This document shows, piece by piece, positions 1-8,032 of a stretch of DNA of 27,496 bases (within the stretch, counting starts at the first letter, position 1; each line of letters begins with the position of its first letter). Under the pieces are notes generated by a model. The model made no database searches. It saw nothing but the letters and a program-made list of their open reading frames with translations, and had not been told where the DNA came from. The translations under genes and the position numbers were made by a program. This stretch comes from an uncultured Methanobrevibacter sp. (lineage in GTDB: Archaea; Methanobacteriota; Methanobacteria; Methanobacteriales; Methanobacteriaceae): positions 1-27,496 of the forward strand of contig NZ_CALDKF010000004.1 of assembly GCF_937898925.1 (NCBI RefSeq), written 5' to 3'.

Positions 1-690
1 GATTTAGAAGACGATGAGAGCAATGACCAAAATAATAACCAAAATCCAAATAAGCCTGGAACAATCAATACAATACTTTTAATAAATACAAAATTGGATG
101 AAAGCTCTCTTCTATTGGCAGAAATGATTGCTGTAGAGGCAAAAGCAGTTGCCCTTAGGGATTTGATGGTATCAAGCAATTATTCAAATGAGATAGCTAC
201 AGGTACAGGAACTGATGGAATAGCTATTTTCTCAAATATGGATAGTGAAAACTTTACAGACAATGTCAGCAAACATGCCAAAATAGGAGAACTTATTGGA
301 AAAGTGGTCATTGATTCAATTAAGGATGCATTAGCTAAACTGCAATGGTTGACTCCAACTTATCAATTGAATGCATTGGTTAGATTGGATAGATTCCAAT
401 ACAATTTAGATGATTTTTATAATGATTATTTGCCAAGCCATATGAAAATGGAAGATGAAGATGATAAAAGGAAATTCATTGTATCTTTAATCAGCATTTC
501 CAAAAATCCTGAACTTGTTTCATATGTTTCATTGATTATTCATCTCTTGGATCAGTATAGATATGGATTATTAAGCAAGAAAACAGTTTTAAAGGCTTCC
601 ACTTCAATTTTGGATAATCAATTAAATAGTGATGAATGGCAATCCATGAAATTGCTTTTGGATTACATCATCAAGACTCAATTAGAATGA
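1..690 (+). CDS. cbiZ: CbiZ-like adenosylcobinamide amidohydrolase, 3' part
   Basis: The frame is open from the first base of the window, so this is the C-terminal part of a longer protein; the TTG at 94 lies inside the domain and is not a start. After an Asn-rich linker the protein reads PGTINTILLINT, then TEAK-like EAKAVALRDL, then GTGTDGIAIFS and KHAKIGELIG. These are the conserved blocks of the CbiZ family, which hydrolyses the amide bond of adenosylcobinamide so that salvaged corrinoids re-enter archaeal B12 synthesis in the cytoplasm. About 120 residues follow the usual end of the CbiZ domain; I do not recognise them. A CbiO-type ATPase gene lies 205 bases downstream, but T-rich DNA and a separate TATA box in between argue against one transcript. 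The family call is fairly secure; the upstream part cannot be seen. Confidence 0.72.
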   Translation, partial: DLEDDESNDQNNNQNPNKPGTINTILLINTKLDESSLLLAEMIAVEAKAVALRDLMVSSNYSNEIATGTGTDGIAIFSNMDSENFTDNVSKHAKIGELIGKVVIDSIKDALAKLQWLTPTYQLNALVRLDRFQYNLDDFYNDYLPSHMKMEDEDDKRKFIVSLISISKNPELVSYVSLIIHLLDQYRYGLLSKKTVLKASTSILDNQLNSDEWQSMKLLLDYIIKTQLE

Positions 691-846
691 TTTTAAAATA
701 CTAATTCTCCTATTTCCTATCCTATTTTTACTATTTTTTCATTTTTTTCTATTTTTTATCATATGTTTGATATTTTATCAAACTGGCTTTATTTAAAAGT
801 ATTACTTTTTTTAAGTTTTTATAGAGTTTTTTATTACTTTTTAAAC

Positions 847-856
847 ATTTATATAG
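847..856 (+). promoter_or_regulatory. TATA box of the cbiO gene
   Basis: ATTTATATAG lies about 26 bases before a likely transcription start near 878. This places the GGAGGT at 884-889 just inside the message, so cbiO probably has its own promoter and a very short leader. Confidence 0.5.
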
Positions 857-895
857 TCTTTTTGATATAATAAATAATAAGTTGGAGGTTTTAGT

Positions 896-1726
896 ATTTT
901 AGAGGCAAGAAATATAGTTTTTGAATATCCTGATGGAACAAGGGCATTGAACAACATTAATTTTAAGGTTGATAAAGGTGAAATGGTAGCTCTTTTAGGA
1001 CGAAATGGGGCTGGAAAGTCTACACTGTTTTTACATTTCAATGGAATCAACATTCCAAAATCAGGTGAAATCTATATTGATGGAGAGAAGCTTGAATATG
1101 ATAAGGAAAGCCTCTTTAAAGCTCGTCAGAAAATAGGAATCGTATTTCAAAACCCAGATAATCAACTCTTTGCTCCAACTGTAGAAGAGGATGTGGCTTT
1201 TGGGCCAATGAATTTAGGTCTTCCAATTGAAGAGGTGGAACAAAGGGTTAAGGATTCCCTTGAAAAGGTGGGAATGGCTGGTTTTGAAAAGAAATCCCCT
1301 CACCATTTAAGCGGTGGTCAAAAGAAAAGGGTAGCTATTGCAGGTATTTTGGCTATGAAGCCTGAACTGATGATTCTCGATGAACCTACTTCCGGTTTGG
1401 ATCCAAAAGGAGCTTCACATATTCTTAAATTATTGTATGAATTGAATAAGGAAGGAATGACTATCGTTATTTCCACTCACGATGTTGATTTGGTTCCTGT
1501 TTATTCAAGTGAAATTCATTTGATCAGTGATGGGGAAATCATTGCTGAAGGAAAACCTAATGAGGTATTTTCTGATGTGGATACAATTAGGGAAGCCGAT
1601 TTACGTCTTCCAAGAATGGCACATCTTGCTGAAATATTGGAAAAGGAAGACAAGATTGATTTTGAAGGGAATTATCCATTAACAATTGGTCAGGCACGTA
1701 GAAAGTTTCTTGATTTATTGGAATAA
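896..1726 (+). CDS. cbiO: Energy-coupling factor (cobalt-type) transporter ATPase CbiO, noncanonical start
   Basis: Cytoplasmic ABC ATPase that would drive uptake of cobalt or another micronutrient with membrane partners (CbiM/CbiQ type) that are not in this window. Visible motifs are Walker A GRNGAGKS, the Q-loop FQNPDNQLF, the signature LSGGQKKR, Walker B LMILDEP and the switch STHDVD. FAPTVEEDVAFGP is typical of the ECF/CbiO subfamily. The frame opens after a TAA at 878-880 and has no ATG, GTG or TTG until TTG at 947. Starting there would lose the conserved first strand and the FEYPDGTRAL segment with its adenine-stacking aromatic. A strong GGAGGT (884-889) sits 6 bases before ATT at 896, giving a 276-residue protein, normal for the family. 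I therefore place the start at ATT 896. The alternative is a sequencing error in a true ATG. Confidence 0.85.
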   Translation: MLEARNIVFEYPDGTRALNNINFKVDKGEMVALLGRNGAGKSTLFLHFNGINIPKSGEIYIDGEKLEYDKESLFKARQKIGIVFQNPDNQLFAPTVEEDVAFGPMNLGLPIEEVEQRVKDSLEKVGMAGFEKKSPHHLSGGQKKRVAIAGILAMKPELMILDEPTSGLDPKGASHILKLLYELNKEGMTIVISTHDVDLVPVYSSEIHLISDGEIIAEGKPNEVFSDVDTIREADLRLPRMAHLAEILEKEDKIDFEGNYPLTIGQARRKFLDLLE

Positions 1727-1901
1727 TAATTTACTTACAATACTAATTTTAAATATTTACTATTTTTTTATTATTTTTCTTATTTTGTGCTATTGTGCAC
1801 ATCCTTTTTTTTCTTTTTTTCAACTTATAATATCATTTAAATAGGATTATAAATAAAAAAATTAGTAGAAAAAACTTTATTGTTTCTTTGTGATGATTTA
1901 A

Positions 1902-3095
1902 ATGACTGATGAGATTATTAACCGAATTAAGATGAATTTAAGCGGAAATCCAGATTTGGATAGGGATTATTTAATCTCCCAATTGGATTATTATAAGAAT
2001 CATGAATCTGCCTATGAGATCATTAAAGAGATTTCAAGATTGATTTGGCAATCTTTAGACTTTTATCATGAAGAAAATAACAATGAATCCAAGAAGACAA
2101 ATGTATCAAGGATCCTTGATGAGGTTATTCCACTTATTGAAAATCGTGACAAGAAAACCGCTTTGGAAAAATTAGACAATTTCATGAGTTATTTTCTTGA
2201 TAAGTATGAAAATGAGGACATTCATAAGGAAAGCGATTTCAAATCAAATAGGTCAATCACTGAGATTCAGTATATGAGATATGAGGAAAACAAGTTGTCC
2301 AGAAGTCCAAGAAATTATAATCCCAATCATAAAAAGAGTGGGGTTAATTGGAAAAAAGATGTAAAAATCAATAGAATGAGTGAAGTTGATAGTGATGACT
2401 CTTCTCTTCCAAAGGAATATCATAGCTTTTTAAATCCTCTTGAAGAGATTTTATTTTACCAGTACATTGGTTTAAAGAATGAATTGGAATATATTCCATT
2501 CGATGAACCTTTATTTGATTTGTATTACATTTATGGAACTTTGCTTTTGGAATATGATAACTATTCAAAGGCAGAGGAATATCTTCTTAAGGCCTTAAGA
2601 ATCAATCCCGTGTCCTCAAAAACCATTCTTTCCCTTGCAGACATTTACAAATCAAAGACACGAACCTACAACAGGTTTTTCCTATACAATGTAGATGCAT
2701 TAAAGTTCGCTTATAAAAATGAGGATATTGCAAGGGCTTATAGGAATTTCGGTTTCTTCTATGTTGAGGAAAACCAATTGGATATTGCTGCTGTCTTCTA
2801 TGATTTCAGCTTGAACTTTGATTTCAACAAGCAGGCATTCAGAGAACTTGAATATATTAAATCCCGTGGAATCAACACTGAAATGGATAGGAAAGATGCA
2901 GAAAGGATAATAGAATCAAAAAGTATTCAAATAGGTGTAAATCCTTTTATTTTAGACACATTAAAGATCATTTGTGCTGATTTGGAAAAGAGAAATCATT
3001 ATAGGGGTGCCTTATATTTCTATAGAATCCTATATGACTTGACTAAAGACAATATTGTTTTAGGTAAAATCAATTCAATTCAAAATAGGATTTAA
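1902..3095 (+). CDS. TPR-repeat protein of unknown role
   Basis: A 397-residue soluble protein without signal peptide or membrane segment. The N-terminal half is helical and charged, with a poorly conserved-looking stretch near residues 110-170. The C-terminal half contains tetratricopeptide-like units: YYIYGTLLLEYDNYSKAEEYLLKALRINP (split here as YYIYGTLLLEYDNYSKAEEY followed by LLKALRINP) fits the TPR pattern, followed by SLADIYKSK and by AYRNFGFFYVEENQLDIAAV. TPR units usually mediate protein-protein contacts, so a scaffold role is plausible, but no partner can be read from the sequence. ATG at 1902 is preceded by a weak GTGATG. The gene stands alone between T-rich gaps. No enzymatic motif was seen. 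Confidence 0.75.
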   Translation: MTDEIINRIKMNLSGNPDLDRDYLISQLDYYKNHESAYEIIKEISRLIWQSLDFYHEENNNESKKTNVSRILDEVIPLIENRDKKTALEKLDNFMSYFLDKYENEDIHKESDFKSNRSITEIQYMRYEENKLSRSPRNYNPNHKKSGVNWKKDVKINRMSEVDSDDSSLPKEYHSFLNPLEEILFYQYIGLKNELEYIPFDEPLFDLYYIYGTLLLEYDNYSKAEEYLLKALRINPVSSKTILSLADIYKSKTRTYNRFFLYNVDALKFAYKNEDIARAYRNFGFFYVEENQLDIAAVFYDFSLNFDFNKQAFRELEYIKSRGINTEMDRKDAERIIESKSIQIGVNPFILDTLKIICADLEKRNHYRGALYFYRILYDLTKDNIVLGKINSIQNRI

Positions 3096-3115
3096 TAATT
3101 TAGGCGATTTTATTT

Positions 3116-3166
3116 TGATGATTTTTTAAATATGGTGATTTTTTTAAATATGATGATTTTAAAATA
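3116..3166 (+). repeat. Three tandem 16-18-base AT-rich units
   Basis: Three head-to-tail units at 3116-3132, 3133-3150 and 3151-3166 share the pattern TGRTGATTTTTTTAAATA with small length differences. A weaker fourth unit may precede them at about 3100-3115. They fill the gap between the TPR gene and ribC. They could reflect replication slippage, or the T-runs could help end transcription. Confidence 0.6.
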
Positions 3167-3279
3167 TTTGATTTACTTTATATATAATTAAAAACATATT
3201 CAATAATGTATCAAAATATTAAATTAATTATTTATAATAATTAAATAATTTTTAAAATAATGTTTATTTGGTGAATAAA

Positions 3280-3738
3280 ATGAGAATAGGAATTGCAGAT
3301 ACTACATTCGCTCGTTATGATATGGGTGCTGCAGCTATTGATGAATTAAAGAAAAACGCTTCAGACTTAAAGATTATTCGCGTTACTGTTCCTGGGGTTA
3401 AGGATCTTCCAGTGGCAAGCAAAAAGCTTATTGAAGAGGAAGACTGTGAAATTGTCATGGCATTGGGAATGCCTGGGCCAATGGAAAAGGATAAGATGTG
3501 TGCTCATGAAGCGTCTACAGGTTTAATTCGTGCTCAACTCATGACAAACACACATATTCTAGAAGTGTTTGTTCATGAAGATGAAGAGGAAGACCCTAAG
3601 GAGCTAAAAAAATTGGCAGACAATAGGGCTCGTGAACATGCTCAAAACCTTATCAAGATGATGTTCCATCCTAAACAAATGAGAAAAGAAGCAGGAAAAG
3701 GAATGAGAGAAGGTAAAGAAGACGCAGGTCCTTTATAG
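3280..3738 (+). CDS. ribC: Archaeal riboflavin synthase RibC
   Basis: Catalyses the dismutation of two 6,7-dimethyl-8-ribityllumazine molecules into riboflavin and the pyrimidine precursor, the last step of riboflavin synthesis. The archaeal enzyme is unrelated to bacterial RibE and resembles lumazine synthase. The protein begins MRIGIADTTFARYDMGAAA and carries VTVPGVKDLPVASKKL, ALGMPGPMEKD and the C-terminal FHPKQMRKEAGKGMREG, all characteristic of this family; 152 residues is the usual length. The frame extends upstream to TTG at 3268, but GGTGA at 3270-3274 sits 5 bases before ATG 3280, so 3280 is the start. Another enzyme of the same pathway (ArfB) is encoded at 17284. Confidence 0.93.
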   Translation: MRIGIADTTFARYDMGAAAIDELKKNASDLKIIRVTVPGVKDLPVASKKLIEEEDCEIVMALGMPGPMEKDKMCAHEASTGLIRAQLMTNTHILEVFVHEDEEEDPKELKKLADNRAREHAQNLIKMMFHPKQMRKEAGKGMREGKEDAGPL

Positions 3739-3760
3739 TTTAAAAAAATTTAAAGATAAT

Positions 3761-4468
3761 ATGTCAGATGTAAATTCAGAAATCACTAAGGATGTTTATT
3801 TAGTCGTTCCAGCATTCAATGAAGAGAAGACTGTGTCTCAAATCATTGAGGGAATAGCTGAAAAAGGATATAATGTGATTCTAGTCAATGATGGTTCAAG
3901 AGACAAGACCCTTGAATTGGCTATTGAATCCAAAAGGAAATATCCTAATCAGATATTTGTTGTTTCCCATGTAATCAATAGGGGACTTGGTGCTGCATTG
4001 AAAACTGGAATGGTTCTTGCACATAATAAAGGCGCTAAATACATTGTAACCTTTGACGCTGATGGACAGCATGAGATAGCTGATATTCCAAAGGTTTGCA
4101 AGCCTTTAGTTGATGGAGAGGCAGATGTTGTAATAGGTGCAAGGCCATTTGAAGACATGCCACTAAGTAAAAGTTTTGCTAACTATATCATGAATGCTTT
4201 AACTCTCATATTCTATGGAAGAAAGGTAAAGGATTCACAATCAGGCCTTAGAGCATTTACAGCTCATGCAGCTGATGCAATAAACATCGTTTCAAGAGGA
4301 TATGGTGTATCATCTGAATTCATTAAGGAGATAAGCGATAAGAATCTTAGATTGGCTGAAGTTACAATCACTACAATATATACTCCTGAAACCCAGAATA
4401 AGGGGACCGATGCGATTGTAGGATTAAGAATATTAACTAAGATGGTGATTGATTTATTTAGATTATAA
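3761..4468 (+). CDS. Family 2 glycosyltransferase
   Basis: A 235-residue GT-A-fold transferase of the dolichol-phosphate mannosyltransferase-like group, which moves a sugar from a nucleotide-sugar to a lipid phosphate or glycan at the inner face of the membrane. Motifs in order are LVVPAFNEEKT (from about residue 14), VNDGSRDKT (about 42), and the DXD metal site in TFDADGQHE (Asp99 and Asp101). SQSGLRAF and YGVSSEFIKEI follow, as in this family. There is no C-terminal membrane domain of its own. The next gene begins 3 bases after the stop and encodes a DUF2304 membrane protein, so the two probably form a membrane-bound pair. The exact sugar and acceptor cannot be inferred. Confidence 0.87.
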   Translation: MSDVNSEITKDVYLVVPAFNEEKTVSQIIEGIAEKGYNVILVNDGSRDKTLELAIESKRKYPNQIFVVSHVINRGLGAALKTGMVLAHNKGAKYIVTFDADGQHEIADIPKVCKPLVDGEADVVIGARPFEDMPLSKSFANYIMNALTLIFYGRKVKDSQSGLRAFTAHAADAINIVSRGYGVSSEFIKEISDKNLRLAEVTITTIYTPETQNKGTDAIVGLRILTKMVIDLFRL

Positions 4469-4471
4469 TTA

Positions 4472-4855
4472 ATGGGAAGTGTTATTATTATAGGTCCATT
4501 TCGTACATATCAGATTTTATTAATTATTGCAACTGTAATAGTTCTCATATTCTTCTATAGGAGATTAAGAGTTAAGAAAATCACTCCCGCTACATTTGTA
4601 TTATGGGCTATTGTTTGTGTAATAGTTAATTTCTTTGCTTTTGCTCCTAGATTCAGTGACCCTCTTGCAGGATTTTTCGGTTTTGGTAGAGGATTGGACT
4701 TATTGCTAGTTCTCGGATATGGGCTTTTAGTTTATGCGATCTTTAGATTATATATGAAAATCGATGAGTTGAATAGGAACACTACTGAACTTGTCAGAGC
4801 ATTGGCTCTTAAGGATGAAATCAAATTGGAAGATATTGATAAGGAAGAGGAATGA
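4472..4855 (+). CDS. DUF2304 small membrane protein
   Basis: A 127-residue protein with three predicted membrane helices: about residues 9-27, 39-56 and 69-90. The pattern matches DUF2304: a basic segment YRRLRVKK, then the sequence ITPATFVLWAIV, RFSDPLAGFFGFGRGLDLLL, and a charged tail with LYMKIDELNRNTTELVRALALKDE that is likely helical or coiled. DUF2304 proteins often sit beside GT2 genes, as here, where it starts 3 bases after the glycosyltransferase stop. It probably anchors that enzyme or takes part in the same lipid-linked glycan step; this last point is inference. The downstream gap is T-rich and likely ends the transcript. Confidence 0.85.
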   Translation: MGSVIIIGPFRTYQILLIIATVIVLIFFYRRLRVKKITPATFVLWAIVCVIVNFFAFAPRFSDPLAGFFGFGRGLDLLLVLGYGLLVYAIFRLYMKIDELNRNTTELVRALALKDEIKLEDIDKEEE

Positions 4856-4946
4856 TTTCTTCCATTATTTTTTTAATTAAAATTATCATGCAGATTAAAA
4901 TTTATTAGATTATAGGATTTTTTTTATTATTTATTAAGGTTAAAAT

Positions 4947-5669
4947 ATGTTATTGTATTTTAGAGGATGTACAGCTAGAGAGAAATTAACTTCAATCAGC
5001 AAGGCTACAGAAAGGATTTTAAAGATAGCTAAAATCGATTATGAAACTTTAGAAGACGAAAAATGCTGTGGATCCGTACTTTTAAGAACTGGTTTTTTAG
5101 ATGATGCAATTGAACAGATGAATGGCAATTTAAAGGATTTTGAAGGAAAAACCATTCTAACTTCATGTGCAGGATGTTATAAGACATTGAAGGAAGATTA
5201 TAAGAAGTACCTGGGTGTTGATTTAAAGGTTATTCATATTTCTCAGCTATTGGAGCAATTGATTAAGGAAAATAAAATCAATCTTAAAGGCAATAAGGAC
5301 TTGAAGGTCACATACCATGATTCATGTCATTTAGGAAGGCATGCAGGGGAATATGAAGCTCCCCGCAATGTAATCAATTCCATTTCAAAATTGGTTGAAA
5401 TGGAGAACAATAGGGAAAAGGCAAGATGCTGCGGCTCTGGAGGTGGAGTTAAATCAGCTTATGGAGAATTGTCTAATTCAATTTCTGATTTAAGGATTAG
5501 GGAAGCTAAAGAAACCGATGCGGATCTATTGGTAAGTGCATGCCCCTTTTGTGAATTGAATTTAAGCCAAAACAGTGATGATTTCGAAGTTTTAGATTTA
5601 TCAGAGTTTGTTTTAAAACATTTGGATATTGAAAAAAGTAGCTTTGATAAAGGGGATGAGATTCAATGA
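4947..5669 (+). CDS. CCG-domain Fe-S protein (LutA/HdrB-like)
   Basis: A 240-residue soluble protein with two cysteine-rich CCG domains. The first has Cys8, Cys40-Cys41-Gly and Cys74-x-x-Cys77. The second has Cys127 (HDSCH), Cys161-Cys162-Gly and Cys199-x-x-Cys202. In HdrB such domains bind noncubane [4Fe-4S] clusters that act on disulfides; in LutA/GlpC-type proteins they pass electrons. The size and two-domain plan match LutA of the lactate-utilisation system. ATG 4947 follows AAGGT. The stop overlaps the next start (ATGA at 5666-5669), so the two proteins are translationally coupled and probably form one complex. Lactate oxidation is not proven: no FAD oxidase, LutC or lactate permease is nearby. 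An oxidoreductase linked to methanogenic electron flow is the alternative. Confidence 0.82.
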   Translation: MLLYFRGCTAREKLTSISKATERILKIAKIDYETLEDEKCCGSVLLRTGFLDDAIEQMNGNLKDFEGKTILTSCAGCYKTLKEDYKKYLGVDLKVIHISQLLEQLIKENKINLKGNKDLKVTYHDSCHLGRHAGEYEAPRNVINSISKLVEMENNREKARCCGSGGGVKSAYGELSNSISDLRIREAKETDADLLVSACPFCELNLSQNSDDFEVLDLSEFVLKHLDIEKSSFDKGDEIQ

Positions 5670-6892
5670 AAGAAAAGGAAATTGAATCCATGAGAAAAGT
5701 ATTCGGTGAATTAAAGGACCGTATAGAACCCCTTGTCAAATCTCCTAAAATAAAGGCTCTTCAAAACAGAGTTATAGATATTAGAAAGAGTGCAATAGAC
5801 AATAATGAGGAACTGATAGCTATTGCAAAGGAAAGCTTTAAGGAAAATGATATTGATTGCTTTTATGCAAATGATGATGAAGAGGCAAGAAAAATATTGC
5901 TTGATTTGATCAATGATGAAATTGAAAGAAGCAATAGTGATAAGAATGAGGTTTATATTGCGAAATCCAAATCAAATACTCTACGTGAGATTGATGCAAC
6001 TCAATTTTTAGAAGAGCAAGGCATGACTATTGTAGAAACTGATTTGGGAGACCGTATTCTACAATTAAAGAAAAATGACAACAGTCCTGTTCATCCTACA
6101 GGCCCTGCTTCACATTTGACTGTTCAGGACATTGCAGAGATTGTCAATGAATCCATGAATTTGGATTTGCCTGCAGAACCAAAGCCAATTATGGAAGCGG
6201 TTAGAGCGGATGTCTTAAGTCTTATCGAGAAATCTTTCATAGGAATTAGCGGTACCAATTCCATCGCTGCTGAAGATGGTGCTGTTTTAATGGTTCACAA
6301 TGAAGGGAATATCAGTTTGGTTCAAAGCAAAAAGCTCCACATAATCGTTGCAGGGATTGATAAATTGGTTCCTTTGCTTGAGGATTGCGTTTCAATTGGC
6401 AAGCTTGAAACAGCTTTTGCAACTGGAAAGCCTTTGACTTCCTATATCAACATAGTTTCAGGCCCTTCCAAAACTGCAGATATTGAGAAAAAGCTTCTTA
6501 AGAATATGTATGGTGCTGAAAAAGTAGCTGTTATTTTGCTTGACAATGGTAGGAAAGAAGCATTTAAGGAGTGTCTTTGGTGCATTGGCTGTGGAAATTG
6601 CATTGTAAGCTGTCCTGTTTACAATAGTATAGGGAATAAGTTTGGTTTTCATAGCTATTTAGGAGGCCGTGGAGTTGCAATGAGCCGATACTTGAAAGAT
6701 AATCAGGTAAGTGTTGATTCTGGTTTGTATATGTGCACTTTATGTGGATTGTGTACAGAAAACTGTCCAGTCCTTACTCCAACTTCTGAAATAATTGAAA
6801 ATCTTAGAAATGAAACACAAAAAGAAGGACTTTCAAGAGAGCCTCATAAAAAAATAAGGGACAATATTAAAGATAATGGATCTCCTTATTAA
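5666..6892 (+). CDS. LUD-domain protein with two 4Fe-4S motifs (LutB-like)
   Basis: A 408-residue cytoplasmic protein. The first ~290 residues form a LUD (LutB/LutC) domain: a basic N-terminal helix region, KSKSNTLREID, the block ETDLGDRILQL, HPTGPASHLTV, and GISGTNSIAAEDGAVLMVHNEGN, which is the typical substrate or nucleotide pocket. The C-terminus holds ferredoxin-like motifs, CxxCxxCxxxCP from Cys303 and a second CxxCxxCxxxCP from Cys357. This is the LutB plan. It overlaps the preceding CCG gene by 4 bases, indicating coupled synthesis and a joint electron-transfer complex. Lut proteins oxidise L-lactate in bacteria; here the electron donor is unknown because no dehydrogenase or permease accompanies the pair. 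The end LSREPHKKIRDNIKDNGSPY matches the usual LutB tail style. Confidence 0.82.
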   Translation: MKEKEIESMRKVFGELKDRIEPLVKSPKIKALQNRVIDIRKSAIDNNEELIAIAKESFKENDIDCFYANDDEEARKILLDLINDEIERSNSDKNEVYIAKSKSNTLREIDATQFLEEQGMTIVETDLGDRILQLKKNDNSPVHPTGPASHLTVQDIAEIVNESMNLDLPAEPKPIMEAVRADVLSLIEKSFIGISGTNSIAAEDGAVLMVHNEGNISLVQSKKLHIIVAGIDKLVPLLEDCVSIGKLETAFATGKPLTSYINIVSGPSKTADIEKKLLKNMYGAEKVAVILLDNGRKEAFKECLWCIGCGNCIVSCPVYNSIGNKFGFHSYLGGRGVAMSRYLKDNQVSVDSGLYMCTLCGLCTENCPVLTPTSEIIENLRNETQKEGLSREPHKKIRDNIKDNGSPY

Positions 6893-6965
6893 TTATTTCT
6901 ATAATAACATTGTCTCACTTTTTTATTTTTACAATTTATTCTATTTTTTAAAAATAATCAGTTCT

Positions 6966-7117
6966 TTTATATATCGATATGAAATTGTTCTCAAAATCGA
7001 TATGAAAATATTTATATATCAGTATGAAAAAAGATATAATTACTAATCAGAAAACATTAAATCATTATCTAAACAAGGTAAAGTAATAATGAAAGTTATT
7101 ATCATTCGATAATGAAA
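6966..7117 (+). promoter_or_regulatory. Phased operator-like repeats ahead of modA
   Basis: This lies in the 318-base gap before modA. Five related modules end in TGAAA, with that G at 6981, 7004, 7026, 7091 and 7114, spaced 23, 22, 65 and 23 bases, close to multiples of two helical turns. The best copies are ATCGATATGAAA at 6973-6984 and 6996-7007, then ATCAGTATGAAA at 7018-7029. Weaker copies are at 7084-7100 and 7105-7123. Two TATA-like strings (TTTTATATATC near 6966-6975 and TTTATATATC near 7011-7020) directly abut copies 1 and 3, as expected for repression by blocking TBP. An inverted copy occurs before modB. The rest of the gap up to 7210 would be a leader of about 150 bases. The regulator is not in the window. 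Confidence 0.55.
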
Positions 7118-7210
7118 TTTATTGCATAAAGGATTATTTTTAAATTCTTTTTACTTCAATCATTGATTTAATGTATGATAGTGTTTTAATAATTTTTTAG
7201 GAGAATATAT

Positions 7211-8020
7211 ATGAATAGAAAAGCTTTGATGATTGCTGTTTTAGCATTAATAGCTGTGATTAGTGTAGGTTCATGTTCTGCTGGCTGGTTTGACTTCATC
7301 ACTGGTGAACCAGATTTAGAGGGACAAGAAGTAAATTTAGCTGCAGCAGCTAGTTTAAAAAATGTATTTGATGATGAATTAATTCCTATGTTTGAGGAAA
7401 AATACCCTGGTGTAAAAGTAACTCCAACTTACGCTTCCAGTGGTGACTTGCAAACTCAAATTGAAAACGGTTTAGAGGCAGATGTGTTCATGTCTGCTGC
7501 TAACAAGCAAATGAATGCTTTAGCTGATGAAGGTTTAGTTGACAATGACACCAACCTCCAATTCTTGGAAAACAAAGTTGTATTGATCGTACCTGCTGAT
7601 TCAGATTCCAACATCACTTCATTTGAAGATTTAGCAAATGTTGAAGGAAACATCGCTATCGGTGACCCTGAATCCGTACCTGCAGGACAATATGCAGAAG
7701 AAATCTTAACCAACCTTGGAATTTACGACCAAATCGAATCCAAATTTTCCTTAGGTACTGATGTAACTGCAGTATTGAACCAAGTAGCTCAAGGATCTGC
7801 TGAATGTGGTATTGTATACGCTACTGATGCTAAATCCACTGATGATGTAAAAGTCGTCTGTGAAGCACCAGAAGACGCTTTAGACACTCCAGTAATTTAT
7901 CCTATTGCACAATTAAAAGATTCCAAAAACTCAGAAGCTGCAAGTGAATTCATGGAATTCTTGCAAAGCCAAGAAGCTAAAGACAAATTCGTTGAATATG
8001 GATTTACTCTTCACGAATAA
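7211..8020 (+). CDS. modA: Molybdate/tungstate-binding lipoprotein ModA
   Basis: Extracytoplasmic solute-binding protein that captures molybdate or tungstate and hands it to ModB. The N-terminus has two basic residues, a hydrophobic core and VGSC, a plausible lipobox with Cys22 as the lipid anchor. The mature part shows LAAAASLKNVFDDEL, YASSGDLQTQIENG, ADVFMSAANKQM, GDPESVPAGQYA and GIVYATDAK, the standard ModA ligand-binding segments, and VIYPIAQLK near the end. At 269 residues it is a normal length. ATG 7211 follows AGGAGA. It is separated from modB by 219 bases, unusually far for a mod operon, with hairpin-forming palindromes between. Mo or W is needed for formylmethanofuran dehydrogenase and formate dehydrogenase in methanogens. 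Which metal is preferred cannot be told. Confidence 0.93.
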   Translation: MNRKALMIAVLALIAVISVGSCSAGWFDFITGEPDLEGQEVNLAAAASLKNVFDDELIPMFEEKYPGVKVTPTYASSGDLQTQIENGLEADVFMSAANKQMNALADEGLVDNDTNLQFLENKVVLIVPADSDSNITSFEDLANVEGNIAIGDPESVPAGQYAEEILTNLGIYDQIESKFSLGTDVTAVLNQVAQGSAECGIVYATDAKSTDDVKVVCEAPEDALDTPVIYPIAQLKDSKNSEAASEFMEFLQSQEAKDKFVEYGFTLHE

Positions 8021-8032
8021 ATTCAGTATCCA

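Noticed and set aside
947..949. TTG 947 as cbiO start
   Set aside because: It would remove the conserved first strand and FEYPDG segment and has no ribosome binding site at the right distance.
841..1053. Minus-strand 70-residue ORF over the cbiO start
   Set aside because: Lies opposite the conserved ATPase N-terminus and is a shadow.
1727..1901. tRNA or small RNA in T-rich gaps
   Set aside because: No GTTCGAATCC-like T-loop, cloverleaf or CCA end was found here or in the other gaps of the window.
3116..3166. CRISPR array
   Set aside because: The units are contiguous without spacers, T-rich, and there are no cas genes.
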